Assembly (NCBI RefSeq): GCF_918698005.1
Contig: NZ_CAKKLJ010000002.1
Location: 186,001 to 250,000 of the forward strand
Direction: 5' to 3'
DNA length: 64,000 bases
From: Microbacterium sp. Bi121
GTDB taxonomy: Bacteria; Actinomycetota; Actinomycetes; Actinomycetales; Microbacteriaceae
Shown here: one piece after another, positions 47,910-56,946 of the stretch
Numbering within the stretch: the first letter of the stretch is position 1
Layout of the letters: every line of letters starts with the position of its first letter
The notes under the pieces: generated by a model
The model's database searches: none
The model's input: the letters and a program-made list of their open reading frames with translations, nothing else
Told to the model about the DNA's origin: nothing
Made by a program: the position numbers and the translations under genes

Positions 47910-48230
47910 GTGACGTATGTGATCGCCCTTCCGTGCGTCGATGTCAAGGACCGCGCCTGCATCGACGAGTGCCCCGTTGACTGCATCTACGAGGGCGAAA
48001 GGTCGCTGTACATCCACCCCGACGAATGCGTCGACTGCGGCGCCTGCGAGCCCGTGTGCCCCGTCGAGGCGATCTACTACGAGGACGACCTGCCCGACGA
48101 GTGGCAGGACTACTACAAGGCGAACGTCGAGTTCTTCGAAGAGATCGGCTCGCCTGGCGGCGCCGCCAAGGTCGGCGTCATCAAGCACGATCACCCGATC
48201 ATCGCCGCGCTCCCGCCGCAGGGGGAGTGA
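47910..48230 (+). CDS. fdxA: Seven-iron ferredoxin
   Basis: A 106-residue ferredoxin with a [3Fe-4S] and a [4Fe-4S] cluster. Cysteines lie at 9, 17, 21 and 25, and at 40, 43, 46 and 50 ([15 protein letters not shown]). Sequence is very close to actinobacterial FdxA, an electron carrier to various oxidoreductases. It is followed after three bases by dapC, a pairing conserved in Actinobacteria. Confidence 0.95.
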   Translation: MTYVIALPCVDVKDRACIDECPVDCIYEGERSLYIHPDECVDCGACEPVCPVEAIYYEDDLPDEWQDYYKANVEFFEEIGSPGGAAKVGVIKHDHPIIAALPPQGE

Positions 48231-48233
48231 CGC

Positions 48234-49346
48234 GTGGGGGTTCGGGACCTCGCCGACTATCCGTGGGATGCCGTCGTCCCGTTCCGTGAGCGCGCGGCAC
48301 TGCATCCACGGGGGCTCGTCGACCTGTCGATCGGCTCTCCCGTCGACCCGACGCCTGAGGTGATCAGGCGCGCGCTCGCCGAAGCGACCGACGCTCATGC
48401 GTACCCGCAGAACATCGGCACCCCGGCGCTGCGCGAGGCGATCGTCGCCTGGTACGCCCGCCGCAGGGGAGTGCCCGACCTCACCGTGGACAACGTCCTG
48501 CCCACCGTCGGCTCGAAGGAGCTCGTGGCGCTGCTGCCGACGCTGCTCGGCCTCGGCCAGGGCGACATCGTCGTGTTCCCCCGCGTCGCGTACCCGACCT
48601 ACGAAGTCGGTGCGCGCGTCGCCGGCGCCGCACCGGTCGCCGAAGACGACCCCGCGGCGTGGCCGGAGGGCACGAAGCTCATCTGGATCAACACCCCCGG
48701 CAACCCGGACGGGCGCACCTGGACCGTCGACGAGCTCGCGGTCGCCGTCCGCCGTGCCCGCGAGCTCGGCGCCGTGCTCGCGAGCGACGAGTGCTACGCG
48801 GAGCTCGGCTGGGACGGTCCTTGGGCCGCCGAGCCGGTGCCATCAGTGCTCGACCCTCGCGTCACCGGGGGCTCGCGGAAGAACCTGCTCAGCGTCTATT
48901 CGCTGAGCAAGCAGTCCAACCTCGCGGGGTACCGTGCAGCGTTCGCAGCCGGCTGCGCACGTGTCATCGCCGACCTGCTGAGCGCTCGCAAGCACCTCGG
49001 TCTGATGATGCCCGCCCCTGTTCAGCAGGCGATGGTCGCAGCTCTGGGCGATGACGAGCACGTCGCCGCCCAGAAGGAGCGGTATCGCGCCCGCCGTGAC
49101 CTGCTGCGCCCAGCCCTGCAGGAGGCCGGCTTCCGGATCGACGGCTCGGAGGCCGGGCTGTATCTCTGGGCCACAGAGGGCAGGGACGCCTGGGAGTCGA
49201 TGGGCGCGCTCGCCGATCTCGGCATCCTGGCCGGCCCTGGGCCCTTCTACGGAGCGGATGCCGCGCAGCATGTGCGCCTCGCGCTGACGGCCCCGCTCGA
49301 CCGCGTCGCCGAGGGTGCTCGCCGCCTGCGCGGCGAGTCGCTGTAG
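48234..49346 (+). CDS. dapC: Succinyldiaminopimelate transaminase
   Basis: A 370-residue class I/II aminotransferase converting N-succinyl-2-amino-6-ketopimelate to N-succinyl-LL-diaminopimelate in lysine and cell-wall synthesis. The PLP lysine is K226 (YSLSKQSNLAGYR). Linkage to fdxA and the presence of dapD and dapE nearby support DapC over other aminotransferases. GTG start with GGGGGAGTGA just before. Confidence 0.9.
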   Translation: MGVRDLADYPWDAVVPFRERAALHPRGLVDLSIGSPVDPTPEVIRRALAEATDAHAYPQNIGTPALREAIVAWYARRRGVPDLTVDNVLPTVGSKELVALLPTLLGLGQGDIVVFPRVAYPTYEVGARVAGAAPVAEDDPAAWPEGTKLIWINTPGNPDGRTWTVDELAVAVRRARELGAVLASDECYAELGWDGPWAAEPVPSVLDPRVTGGSRKNLLSVYSLSKQSNLAGYRAAFAAGCARVIADLLSARKHLGLMMPAPVQQAMVAALGDDEHVAAQKERYRARRDLLRPALQEAGFRIDGSEAGLYLWATEGRDAWESMGALADLGILAGPGPFYGADAAQHVRLALTAPLDRVAEGARRLRGESL

Positions 49347-49406
49347 GTTCCCACCGCTGAACTCCTCCATCTCTTGGCGGATGTCACAGTAGGCCGATCT
49401 GGCGAC

Positions 49407-49412
49407 TAGGCT
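49407..49412 (+). promoter_or_regulatory. -10-like hexamer of gltA
   Basis: TAGGCT about 120 bases before the GTG at 49533; unlike most neighbours, this transcript would have a long leader with AAGGAGG. Confidence 0.4.
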
Positions 49413-49532
49413 GTAAAGGCGATTCGGTCGTGACCCGGCCAGGCGCTCTGCGCCGTGCATCGCCCTCGATCCATCCGACCAACAGGACGACTCTGACCGA
49501 CCACGGTCGCGTAAACGTACAAGGAGGTCCGC

Positions 49533-50828
49533 GTGAGTGCAGCGGGAGACCAGCAGGCGAAGGCCACTCTCACGATCGGCGAGACCACTGCCGAATTCCC
49601 CATTCTGCGCGGCACTGCAGGCGCCGACAGCATAGACTTCTCGACGCTGACCAAGCAGACCGGCTACACCGGTCTCGACTACGGGTTCGTGAACACGGCA
49701 TCCACGAAGTCGGAGATCACGTTCATCGACGGCGACCAGGGCATCCTGCGCTACCGCGGATACCCGATCGAGCAGATCGCGAAGAACTGCACGTACCTCG
49801 AGGTCGCCTGGCTGCTGATCTACGGTGAGCTGCCGACGCCGTCCGAGCTCGCCGATTTCGACGACCGCATCCGCCGTCACACGCTGCTGCACGAGGACAT
49901 CAAGCACTTCTTCTCGGCGCTGCCGCACACCGCGCACCCGATGTCGGTGCTCTCGTCCGCAGTCGCGGCCCTGTCGACGTACTACGAGGGCCAGACCGAC
50001 CCGAACAACCCCGAGCACGTCGAACTGAACATGGTTCGCATGCTCGCCAAGCTCCCGGTCATCGCCGCTTACGCGCACAAGAAGAGCGTCGGGCAGGCGT
50101 TCCTGTACCCCGATAACTCGCTGAGCTTCGTGGACAATTTCCTCAAGCTCAACTTCGGTGTCCACTCCGAGTCCTACGAGATCAATCCGGTCATGTCCAA
50201 GGCGCTCGAGCTGCTGCTGATCCTCCATGAGGACCACGAGCAGAACGCCTCGACGTCCACGGTTCGCCTGGTCGGCTCGACCGGCGCCAACCAGTTCGCG
50301 TCGATCTCCGCCGGCATCCAGGCTCTCTCCGGCCCGCTGCACGGCGGCGCGAACGAGGCCGTGCTCAGCATGCTCGCCGAGATCCGCGATTCGGGTCAGG
50401 GCGTGCAGCGCTTCGTCGAGCGCGTCAAGAACAAGGAAGAGGGCGTCAAGCTCATGGGCTTCGGCCACCGGGTGTACAAGAACTACGACCCGCGCGCCAA
50501 GCTCGTCAAGGAGGCTGCCGACGAGGTGCTGCGCGAACTCGGCGTCACCGACCCGTTGCTCGACCTCGCCAAGGAGCTCGAAGAGATCGCCCTCGCGGAC
50601 GACTACTTCAAGGAGCGTCGCCTGTACCCGAACGTCGACTTCTACACCGGTGTCATCTACAAGGCGATGGGCTTCCCGACCCGCATGTTCACCGTGCTGT
50701 TCGCGATCGGTCGTCTTCCCGGCTGGCTCGCGCAGTGGCGCGAGCTGAACCTCGACAAGCAGACCAAGATCGGTCGCCCGCAGCAGCTGTACACGGGGGC
50801 GCCGGAGCGGCAGTTCCAGACCCGCTGA
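49533..50828 (+). CDS. gltA: Citrate synthase
   Basis: A 431-residue hexameric-type citrate synthase, joining oxaloacetate and acetyl-CoA. Active-site blocks are GANQFASISAGIQALSGPLHGGANEAV (His) and MGFGHRVYKNYDPRA (His), with a C-terminal Asp in PNVDFYTGVIY. AAGGAGG is the best ribosome-binding site in the window, fitting high expression. Ends 30 bp before a strong terminator. Confidence 0.97.
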   Translation: MSAAGDQQAKATLTIGETTAEFPILRGTAGADSIDFSTLTKQTGYTGLDYGFVNTASTKSEITFIDGDQGILRYRGYPIEQIAKNCTYLEVAWLLIYGELPTPSELADFDDRIRRHTLLHEDIKHFFSALPHTAHPMSVLSSAVAALSTYYEGQTDPNNPEHVELNMVRMLAKLPVIAAYAHKKSVGQAFLYPDNSLSFVDNFLKLNFGVHSESYEINPVMSKALELLLILHEDHEQNASTSTVRLVGSTGANQFASISAGIQALSGPLHGGANEAVLSMLAEIRDSGQGVQRFVERVKNKEEGVKLMGFGHRVYKNYDPRAKLVKEAADEVLRELGVTDPLLDLAKELEEIALADDYFKERRLYPNVDFYTGVIYKAMGFPTRMFTVLFAIGRLPGWLAQWRELNLDKQTKIGRPQQLYTGAPERQFQTR

Positions 50829-50858
50829 TCGGACGGTTCCGCACAGCGCGGGATGCGA

Positions 50859-50898
50859 AAAGCCCCGGCCGCTTCCCGAAGGAAGCGGCCGGGGCTTT
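50859..50898. terminator. Strong bidirectional terminator
   Basis: AAAGCCCCGGCCGCTTCC (50859-50876) pairs perfectly with GGAAGCGGCCGGGGCTTT (50881-50898): an 18-bp stem with a 4-base loop and A/T ends on both sides, between convergent gltA and the helicase. Confidence 0.92.
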
Positions 50899-50911
50899 CG
50901 TATCCGAGGGA

Positions 50912-52396
50912 TCAGCGTCCCTGCGAACCGCCGCCCTGCGCGCGGCGCGGGCGCCGGGTGTCGACGCGCTGGCCCACCTGGATGCGGTTCTGCTGGCCGC
51001 CGCGCTGCCCGCCACCGGAACGCTGGCCCTGACCTGCGGACTGGCCCTGGATGCTCTGTCCGTGGCCGCCTTGTCCGTGTCCGCCCTGCCCCTGGCCGCC
51101 CTGTCCCTGCGGACGACGACGACGGCGAGCGGGGGAGCCGGAGGCCGGCGCGCCGCCCTGCTGGGGCTGACGCGGCTTCTTCGGCTGCTGGCGCTGCTGC
51201 GGCTGCACCGGCGCCGGCTTGACGTGGGCGGCGCGATCTCCGACGAGCTCGTCGACGATCGTGGAGTTCGCCGTCTCGAGCTCGGCCGTGATCTGCGCCT
51301 TGCGCAGCAGATCCTTCACATCGCGGCGCTGCTCTGGCAGCACGACGGTGACCACGGTGCCGGCAGCGCCCGCACGCGCGGTGCGGCCGGAGCGGTGCAG
51401 GTACGCCTTGTGCTCCATGGGCGGGTCGACATGGACGACGAGATCGACGTTGTCGACGTGCACGCCGCGGGCAGCGACGTCGGTTGCGACGAGCACACGC
51501 ACGCCGCCCTCAGCGGGGTCGGCCGAGAACGCGCTGAGGTTGCGCTCACGAGCGTTCTGCGACAGGTTGCCGTGCAGGTCGACGGAGGGGATGCCGGCCG
51601 CGGTGAGCACCTTGGCGAGCTTCTTCGCCTGGTGCTTGGTGCGGGTGAAGAGGATGCGACGCCCGGTACCGGAGGCGAGCTCGCGCACGAGCACAGTCTT
51701 GTGCTCGGTCGAGGTCGTCACGAGCACGCGGTGGGTCATCTCGCCGACGGGGACGCTTGCCTCGTCGACCTCGTGGCTGACCGGGTTCGACAGGAAGCGC
51801 TTGGCGAGCGAGTCGATTCCGCGGTCCAGCGTCGCGCTGAACAGCAGGCGCTGGCCACCGGCGGGAGTCGAGGCGAGGATGCGCGTGACACCTGGCAGGA
51901 AGCCGAGGTCGGCCATGTGGTCGGCCTCGTCGAGCACGGCCACCTCGACCGAGTCGAGCGAGACGAGCTTCTGCTTCATGAGGTCTTCGAGGCGGCCAGG
52001 GCACGCCACGACGATGTCGACGCCGCTGCGGAGCGCCTGCTCCTGCGGACGCTGGCTGACACCGCCGAAGACGGTGGTGACGCGGAGGCCGGCGGCCTCG
52101 GCGAGAGGCGCGACGGTCGCCGCGATCTGCGTGGCGAGTTCACGCGTCGGTGCGAGCACCAGACCGCGCGGGTGCTGAGGGCGCGTGCGCTTCTGCGAGG
52201 CGCTCAGTCGAGCGACCAGCGGCAGTGCGAACGCGATCGTCTTGCCGCTGCCGGTGCGGCCGCGGCCGAGCAGGTCGCGCCCGGCGAGCGAGTCGGGGAG
52301 GGTGTCGCGCTGAATCGCGAACGCCTCGGTCTTGCCGTCCGCGGCGAGCACGTCAGCGAGGCGTGCGGGCACGCCGAGTTCAAGGAAGGTGGGCAT
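50912..52396 (-). CDS. DEAD-box RNA helicase with Gly/Gln-rich tail
   Basis: A 494-residue ATP-dependent RNA helicase. Motifs in order: Q motif near 28, Walker A GRGRTGSGKT (44-53), PTRELA (83-88), CPGRLED, DEAD (156-159), SAT (187-189), and HRSGRTARAG. The last 120 residues are low complexity, basic, and rich in Gly, Gln and Arg (GQGGHGQGG-like repeats), a typical RNA-binding tail of RhlE/CsdA-type cold-induced helicases. A leader of about 175 bases is predicted. Confidence 0.93.
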   Translation of the reverse strand: MPTFLELGVPARLADVLAADGKTEAFAIQRDTLPDSLAGRDLLGRGRTGSGKTIAFALPLVARLSASQKRTRPQHPRGLVLAPTRELATQIAATVAPLAEAAGLRVTTVFGGVSQRPQEQALRSGVDIVVACPGRLEDLMKQKLVSLDSVEVAVLDEADHMADLGFLPGVTRILASTPAGGQRLLFSATLDRGIDSLAKRFLSNPVSHEVDEASVPVGEMTHRVLVTTSTEHKTVLVRELASGTGRRILFTRTKHQAKKLAKVLTAAGIPSVDLHGNLSQNARERNLSAFSADPAEGGVRVLVATDVAARGVHVDNVDLVVHVDPPMEHKAYLHRSGRTARAGAAGTVVTVVLPEQRRDVKDLLRKAQITAELETANSTIVDELVGDRAAHVKPAPVQPQQRQQPKKPRQPQQGGAPASGSPARRRRRPQGQGGQGQGGHGQGGHGQSIQGQSAGQGQRSGGGQRGGQQNRIQVGQRVDTRRPRRAQGGGSQGR

Positions 52397-52577
52397 AGAG
52401 ATACTCCGTCAGCGCACGATGATCCGTGCGCGAATAGTGAGATGGGCGACCGCGCACAGGAGGTGCGCAGAGGTTCGCCGTTCGAAACGCCAACTGGTGG
52501 AGGAGCTCTGCAGCTCACTTCGGTCTGGGTGGACCCCGTGTCGACGACGCAGTCGCCCGATGCCGGGCAACCTCACA

Positions 52578-52583
52578 AGACTA
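52578..52583 (-). promoter_or_regulatory. -10-like hexamer upstream of the helicase
   Basis: TAGTCT on the minus strand, giving a predicted leader of about 175 bases before the ATG at 52396. Confidence 0.4.
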
Positions 52584-52601
52584 GCAGAGTGCGGCTGGGT
52601 A

Positions 52602-53561
52602 TCAGGCGTGCAAGGTGTCGTTGAGCGTCACGCCGGCGCCCTGGCGCTGCCTCGCCTCGATCGCGCCGGTGACCGAGTTCCGCCAGAACAGGATGCCGTT
52701 CTGCCCGCTGAGCTCCGCTGCCTTCACGATGCGCTGGCCGCCGTCGGCTGTGCGAGTGCCGTCGGCGAGGACGACCTTCGACCCGGCGGTGATGTAGACG
52801 CCAGCCTCGACGATGCAGTCATCGCCGAGGGCGATGCCGAGCCCCGAGTTCGCACCGAGGAGGGTGCGCGCGCCGATCGAGACGCGGACGGTTCCGCCGC
52901 CGGACAGCGTGCCCATGATGGATGCTCCGCCGCCGATGTCGCTGCCCTCGCCGACGACGACACCCTGCGAGATGCGACCCTCGACCATCGAGGCCCCGAG
53001 CGTGCCGGCGTTGAAGTTCACGAACCCCTCGTGCATGACGGTGGTGCCGGGGGAGAGGTGGGCGCCGAGGCGAACGCGCGAGGCATCCGCGATCCGGACG
53101 CCGGCGGGCTGCACGTAGTCGGTCAGGCGCGGGAACTTGTCGAGCCCCTGAACCTGGATGCTGTGGCGGCGCATCTGCGGCTGCAGGCGAGCGGCGTCGT
53201 CGGGGTGCATGGGGCCCGCATTGGTCCAGGCGACATTGGGCAGGTGGCCGAAGATGCCGTCGAGGTTCAGCTCGTTGGGACGCACCAGCAGATGCGACAG
53301 CGCGTGCAGGCGCAGGTACGCGTCCGCGGTCGAGACGGGGGGAGCGTCCAGATCGATCTCGAGCGTCACCGTCTCGATCGTGACGCCTCGGCGCTCGTCC
53401 GCACCGGTCTGCGCCTCGAGGTCTGCGGCCGTCGAGTCCGTCGCCGGGGAGGACTCCATCACGGAGCCGATGCCGACCTTCGGGTACCAGGCATCCAGAA
53501 CGGTGCCGTTGCCGGCGATCGTGGTGAGGCCGAGTCCCCAGACAGTGCGCGCGTTGGTCAT
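52602..53561 (-). CDS. dapD: Tetrahydrodipicolinate N-succinyltransferase (actinobacterial DapD)
   Basis: A 319-residue enzyme that succinylates tetrahydrodipicolinate, upstream of DapC and DapE. The C-terminal half is a left-handed beta-helix with hexapeptide repeats (segments such as SRVRLGAHLSPG, GRISQGVVVGEGSD, ARTLLGANSGLG). Sequence features are those of the actinobacterial type. Divergent from dapE with only 51 bp between, so one region controls both. Confidence 0.95.
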   Translation of the reverse strand: MTNARTVWGLGLTTIAGNGTVLDAWYPKVGIGSVMESSPATDSTAADLEAQTGADERRGVTIETVTLEIDLDAPPVSTADAYLRLHALSHLLVRPNELNLDGIFGHLPNVAWTNAGPMHPDDAARLQPQMRRHSIQVQGLDKFPRLTDYVQPAGVRIADASRVRLGAHLSPGTTVMHEGFVNFNAGTLGASMVEGRISQGVVVGEGSDIGGGASIMGTLSGGGTVRVSIGARTLLGANSGLGIALGDDCIVEAGVYITAGSKVVLADGTRTADGGQRIVKAAELSGQNGILFWRNSVTGAIEARQRQGAGVTLNDTLHA

Positions 53562-53600
53562 ACGTCCACGCTACCGCGCTCCCGAGGCAGGGCCGCGCCG

Positions 53601-53606
53601 TAGGCT
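53601..53606 (+). promoter_or_regulatory. -10-like hexamer of dapE
   Basis: TAGGCT, six bases before the ATG at 53613. Confidence 0.55.
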
Positions 53607-53612
53607 GGACGC

Positions 53613-54686
53613 ATGCTGCTCGACCCGACCGTCTCCTCCGTCGACCTCACGCGCGCGATCTGCGACCTCCCCAGCGTCTCCGGTGACGAGGCAGCCCTGG
53701 CGGATGCCGTCGAAGCCGCTGTCGCACCGCTGGCCCACCTCGAGGTCATCCGACACGGCAACACGATCGTCGCCCGCACGAACCGCGGCCGCGACCGACG
53801 GGTCGTGATCGCCGGTCATATCGACACGGTCCCCATCAACGGCAACCTGCCGACGCGGCTCGTCGACATCGACGGGAAGCCGCATCTGTGGGGGCGCGGA
53901 ACCGTTGATATGAAGGCCGGCGTCGCGGTGCAGCTCAAGCTCGCCGCCGAGCTCACCGAGCCCATCGTCGACATCACCTGGATGTGGTACGACAACGAAG
54001 AGGTCGCGGCATCCCTCAACGGGTTGAACCTGCTCTCGAAGGACCGCCCCGATCTGTTCACCGCAGACTTCGCTATCCTCGGCGAGCCGTCGAACGGCGA
54101 GGTCGAGGGTGGATGCAACGGCACTCTGCGCGCGATGGTCCGCACACGTGGTGTCCGTGCGCACAGCGCGAGGGCGTGGATCGGCGAGAACGCGATCCAC
54201 GCCGCGGCGCCGATCCTGTCGCGTCTGGCCGAGTACCGGGCGAAGGAGGTCACTGTCGAAGGGCTCGCGTACCGCGAGAGTCTGAGCGCCGTGCGCATCA
54301 CCGGCGGTGTCGCGGGCAATGTCATCCCAGACCTGTGCGAGGTCGAGGTGAACTATCGCTTCGCCCCGAGCAAGACGTCCGCAGACGCAGAGGCGCACCT
54401 GCGAGGAGTGCTCCAGGGCTTCGACGTCGAGATCACGGACGCCGCCGACGGCGCTCGTCCCGGCCTGGATGCTCCGATCGCACAGCAGTTCGTCGCCGCG
54501 GTCGGCGCCGTCCCTCGGCCCAAGTACGGCTGGACCGACGTCGCGCGGTTCAGTGCTCTCGGCATCCCTGCCGTGAACTACGGCCCAGGCGACCCGCACC
54601 TGGCCCACCACGACGAGGAGCGCGTGCCGCTCGCGCAGATCGACGCGATCGAGCAGGGCCTTCGGGCGTGGCTCACCGGGCGCTGA
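53613..54686 (+). CDS. dapE: Succinyl-diaminopimelate desuccinylase
   Basis: A 357-residue M20 family zinc amidohydrolase releasing LL-diaminopimelate. Metal and catalytic residues are H69 and D71 (AGHIDTVP), D99 (GRGTVDMKAG) and E129/E130 (WYDNEEV), then E in AILGEPSNGEVEGGCNG, and the C-terminal His in LAHHDEE. Divergent from dapD, so three steps of the succinylase branch (dapD, dapC, dapE) are within 6.5 kb. Confidence 0.95.
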   Translation: MLLDPTVSSVDLTRAICDLPSVSGDEAALADAVEAAVAPLAHLEVIRHGNTIVARTNRGRDRRVVIAGHIDTVPINGNLPTRLVDIDGKPHLWGRGTVDMKAGVAVQLKLAAELTEPIVDITWMWYDNEEVAASLNGLNLLSKDRPDLFTADFAILGEPSNGEVEGGCNGTLRAMVRTRGVRAHSARAWIGENAIHAAAPILSRLAEYRAKEVTVEGLAYRESLSAVRITGGVAGNVIPDLCEVEVNYRFAPSKTSADAEAHLRGVLQGFDVEITDAADGARPGLDAPIAQQFVAAVGAVPRPKYGWTDVARFSALGIPAVNYGPGDPHLAHHDEERVPLAQIDAIEQGLRAWLTGR

Positions 54687-55900
54687 CCGTCGGCGCACGC
54701 CGCGGGGTGCTCGAGCACTGGGTGCGCCTGCCCGTGATCGCGCGGATCGCCGTCGTCTATCTGCTCGGCAGAGCGGTGACGACCGGATTCCTGCTGCTGG
54801 CCGCGGAGCGCTCGACAGTCGGATCGCGGTTCGGTGCGGACGCGACCATCGGCAGCTTCGTGCTCGGATGGGACGCGCAGTGGTACTGGCTGGTCGCCTG
54901 GGAGGGCTATCCCCATGTGCTGCCCCTCACCGAGACCGGGCAGGTCACCGAGAACGCGTGGGCGTTCATGCCCGTATACGCGTACGCCGCGCAGATCGTC
55001 GGCCTGCCGTTCGGCGCGTGGGGCGCAGGGGCCCTGCTGATATCGCTCATCGCCGGGTTCTTCGCCTGCGTCGCGCTGCATCGGCTTCTTCGGCATCGGA
55101 TCGGCGCCTCGGCGACGATGTGGGCGGTGGTCTTCTTCGCCTGGGGCCCGCTGGCCGCGCTGTTCCAGGTCGGTTACGCCGAGTCGCTGTTCGTGCTCCT
55201 GCTGCTCATCGCGCTCGATCTGGTCGCTCGGCGCAGGTACGCCTGGCTGTACCTCGTCATCCCCGTGATGGCTTTCACCCGTCCAGGCATCCTGGCTTTC
55301 GCGCTGTATCTCGGGCTGCACGGCATCCTGCGCTGGATCCGCCGCCGTCATGACCCGCTCTCGACCCGTGAGGTCGTGCACATCATCGCGCTCGGGGCGC
55401 TCGCGACAGCCACCGGCTTCGCATGGCAGCTGATCGCCTGGTTCGTCACGGGAGACCCCGGGGCGTACATGGCGACCGAACTGTCCTGGCGTCGCAACTG
55501 GGGCGTCGACGACGCGGCGTTCGTGCCGTTCGACGGCTGGGTGCAGGCCGCGCAGTTCTGGTTCACGCAATGGGGGATGCCTGGGTGGTGGGGTCTCATC
55601 GCTCTCGGGATCCTCGTGCTCGCTGCGGCGGCGATGCTGCTCTTCTCCCCGCACGTGCGGCGCCTCGGAGCCGATCTGCGGCTGTGGAGCGCGAGCTACC
55701 TGCTGTATCTGCTGGCCGTGTTCTTCCCGCAGTCGAGCACGTTCCGCCTGCTGCTGCCGCTCACGCCCCTGGCCGGAGCGCTTGCCGTTCCGAGGTCGCG
55801 GGGCTACCGCATCGTGGTGCTCGCGCTGTGCGTGCTCGGTCAGTGGATCTGGGTCGATCAGGTCTACGCGCAGGGAAGCGCCTACTGGCAGGTGCCGTGA
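54668..55900 (+). CDS. PIG-V-type membrane mannosyltransferase
   Basis: A membrane GT-C glycosyltransferase of about 410 residues with nine to ten spans. The lumenal-loop motif FVLGWDAQWYWLVAWEGYP with its Asp and Trp residues and the FMPVYAYAAQI segment are those of the PIG-V group. In Actinobacteria such enzymes add mannose from polyprenol carriers to cell-envelope glycolipids. The start is uncertain: GTG at 54668 overlaps dapE by 19 bp; GTG at 54707 is also possible. Confidence 0.82.
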   Translation: MAHRALTVGARRGVLEHWVRLPVIARIAVVYLLGRAVTTGFLLLAAERSTVGSRFGADATIGSFVLGWDAQWYWLVAWEGYPHVLPLTETGQVTENAWAFMPVYAYAAQIVGLPFGAWGAGALLISLIAGFFACVALHRLLRHRIGASATMWAVVFFAWGPLAALFQVGYAESLFVLLLLIALDLVARRRYAWLYLVIPVMAFTRPGILAFALYLGLHGILRWIRRRHDPLSTREVVHIIALGALATATGFAWQLIAWFVTGDPGAYMATELSWRRNWGVDDAAFVPFDGWVQAAQFWFTQWGMPGWWGLIALGILVLAAAAMLLFSPHVRRLGADLRLWSASYLLYLLAVFFPQSSTFRLLLPLTPLAGALAVPRSRGYRIVVLALCVLGQWIWVDQVYAQGSAYWQVP

Positions 55901-55977
55901 CCGGGTCGAAGACGTCACGTGACGTGGTGTTCACGAGGTATTACCGCACCGCGCGCGCCGGGGCGGAAGTGTACCGA

Positions 55978-55983
55978 TAAACT
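55978..55983 (+). promoter_or_regulatory. -10-like hexamer of the DUF3117 gene
   Basis: TAAACT about 33 bases before the ATG at 56016. Confidence 0.4.
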
Positions 55984-56015
55984 TGATGCATACCACCGAG
56001 GGAAAGGAAGCCACG

Positions 56016-56183
56016 ATGGCAGCGATGAAGCCGAGGACCGGAGACGGACCCATGGAGGCCGTGAAAGAGGGACGACTCATCATCGTGCGGGTTCCCCTCG
56101 AAGGTGGCGGCCGACTGGTCGTCTCGGTCAACGACGAAGAGGCGAAGGAGCTGCACGACGTCCTCGCCGGCGTCGTGAGCTGA
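56016..56183 (+). CDS. DUF3117 small conserved protein
   Basis: A 55-residue protein starting MAAMKPRTGDGPMEAVKEGR, nearly invariant across Actinobacteria and of unknown function. The ATG at 56016 has GGAAAGGAAG upstream, and its length is exactly that of the family, so the earlier ATG at 55983 is rejected. Followed by a terminator. Confidence 0.93.
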   Translation: MAAMKPRTGDGPMEAVKEGRLIIVRVPLEGGGRLVVSVNDEEAKELHDVLAGVVS

Positions 56184-56198
56184 ACCGGTAGCACCTTC

Positions 56199-56230
56199 AA
56201 GGGCGGCGGATCCTCGGATCCGCCGCCCTT
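56199..56230. terminator. Terminator after DUF3117
   Basis: AAGGGCGGCGGATCC (56199-56213) and GGATCCGCCGCCCTT (56216-56230), a 15-base inverted repeat with nearly no loop, starting 16 bases after the stop. Confidence 0.75.
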
Positions 56231-56332
56231 CTGCGTCTGCTGCGGCGATCCGAGCACGATCCCATCCGATTCCACGACGGGTCCGAACGACCTGTTGTGC
56301 GGCGAATGTCGCACGAAACGGAAAGGAACATC

Positions 56333-56884
56333 ATGCGCAAGATGACACGACTCGGACTCATCAGCACCGCGGGCGCCGGCGCAGCCGCTCTCGCGATCGC
56401 AGGATTCGCTCTGCCGGCCACGGCCGCTGAGTCGTCCGACAGCACGCAGGAATCCACCTCCACCACCTCGACGACCGACTTCATGAGCTCGATCGAGGGA
56501 CTCCAGGCCTGGCTCGGCGAGACCGTCCTCGCCAGCGGAAACGACACCGGTCTCGTCGATGGCCCCGTGGTCGACGGCCCGCTGGTCAGCGATTCCCTCG
56601 GCGGTGACGTGCTCTCGGGCAACGACACCCCGGTCGCCTCCGGCAACGAGGTCTCGGCCCCTGTCGGCTCGGGCAACGACGTGACCGCCCCGATCGATGC
56701 TCCGATCGGCTCCGGCAACGACGTCTCAGGCAACGAGGTCGGCTCCGGCAACGCCAACGGCAACGTTGTCGGCTCCGGCAACGACTCCGGCGTCTCGGTC
56801 GGCGACATCGGCGCTGACGTCGATGACCTCATCGGCGACGTGTCCGGCGATGTCGACTCGATGCTCGGCGGCATCCTCGACTGA
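56333..56884 (+). CDS. Secreted protein with SGN(D/E) repeats, unknown function
   Basis: A 183-residue protein with a Sec signal peptide (about 1-31, ending LPATAA-ES). After a Ser/Thr-rich spacer, the mature part repeats SGND or SGNE, mostly as GSGND, seven or more times between about 78 and 160, ending in an Asp-rich helix-like segment. It has no cysteine, no anchor motif and no enzyme motif. GAAAGGA precedes the ATG. The repeats suggest a surface-associated or calcium-binding role, which is inference. Confidence 0.8.
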   Translation: MRKMTRLGLISTAGAGAAALAIAGFALPATAAESSDSTQESTSTTSTTDFMSSIEGLQAWLGETVLASGNDTGLVDGPVVDGPLVSDSLGGDVLSGNDTPVASGNEVSAPVGSGNDVTAPIDAPIGSGNDVSGNEVGSGNANGNVVGSGNDSGVSVGDIGADVDDLIGDVSGDVDSMLGGILD

Positions 56885-56901
56885 TCCGACCGCCACGCAG
56901 A

Positions 56902-56933
56902 AGCGGCGCCCCGGCTCAGGCCGGGGCGCCGCT
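56902..56933 (+). terminator. Hairpin after the repeat-protein gene
   Basis: AGCGGCGCCCCGGC (56902-56915) pairs perfectly with GCCGGGGCGCCGCT (56920-56933), loop TCAG. No T-run follows. Confidence 0.65.
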
Positions 56934-56946
56934 CACGTCTGCGGGT

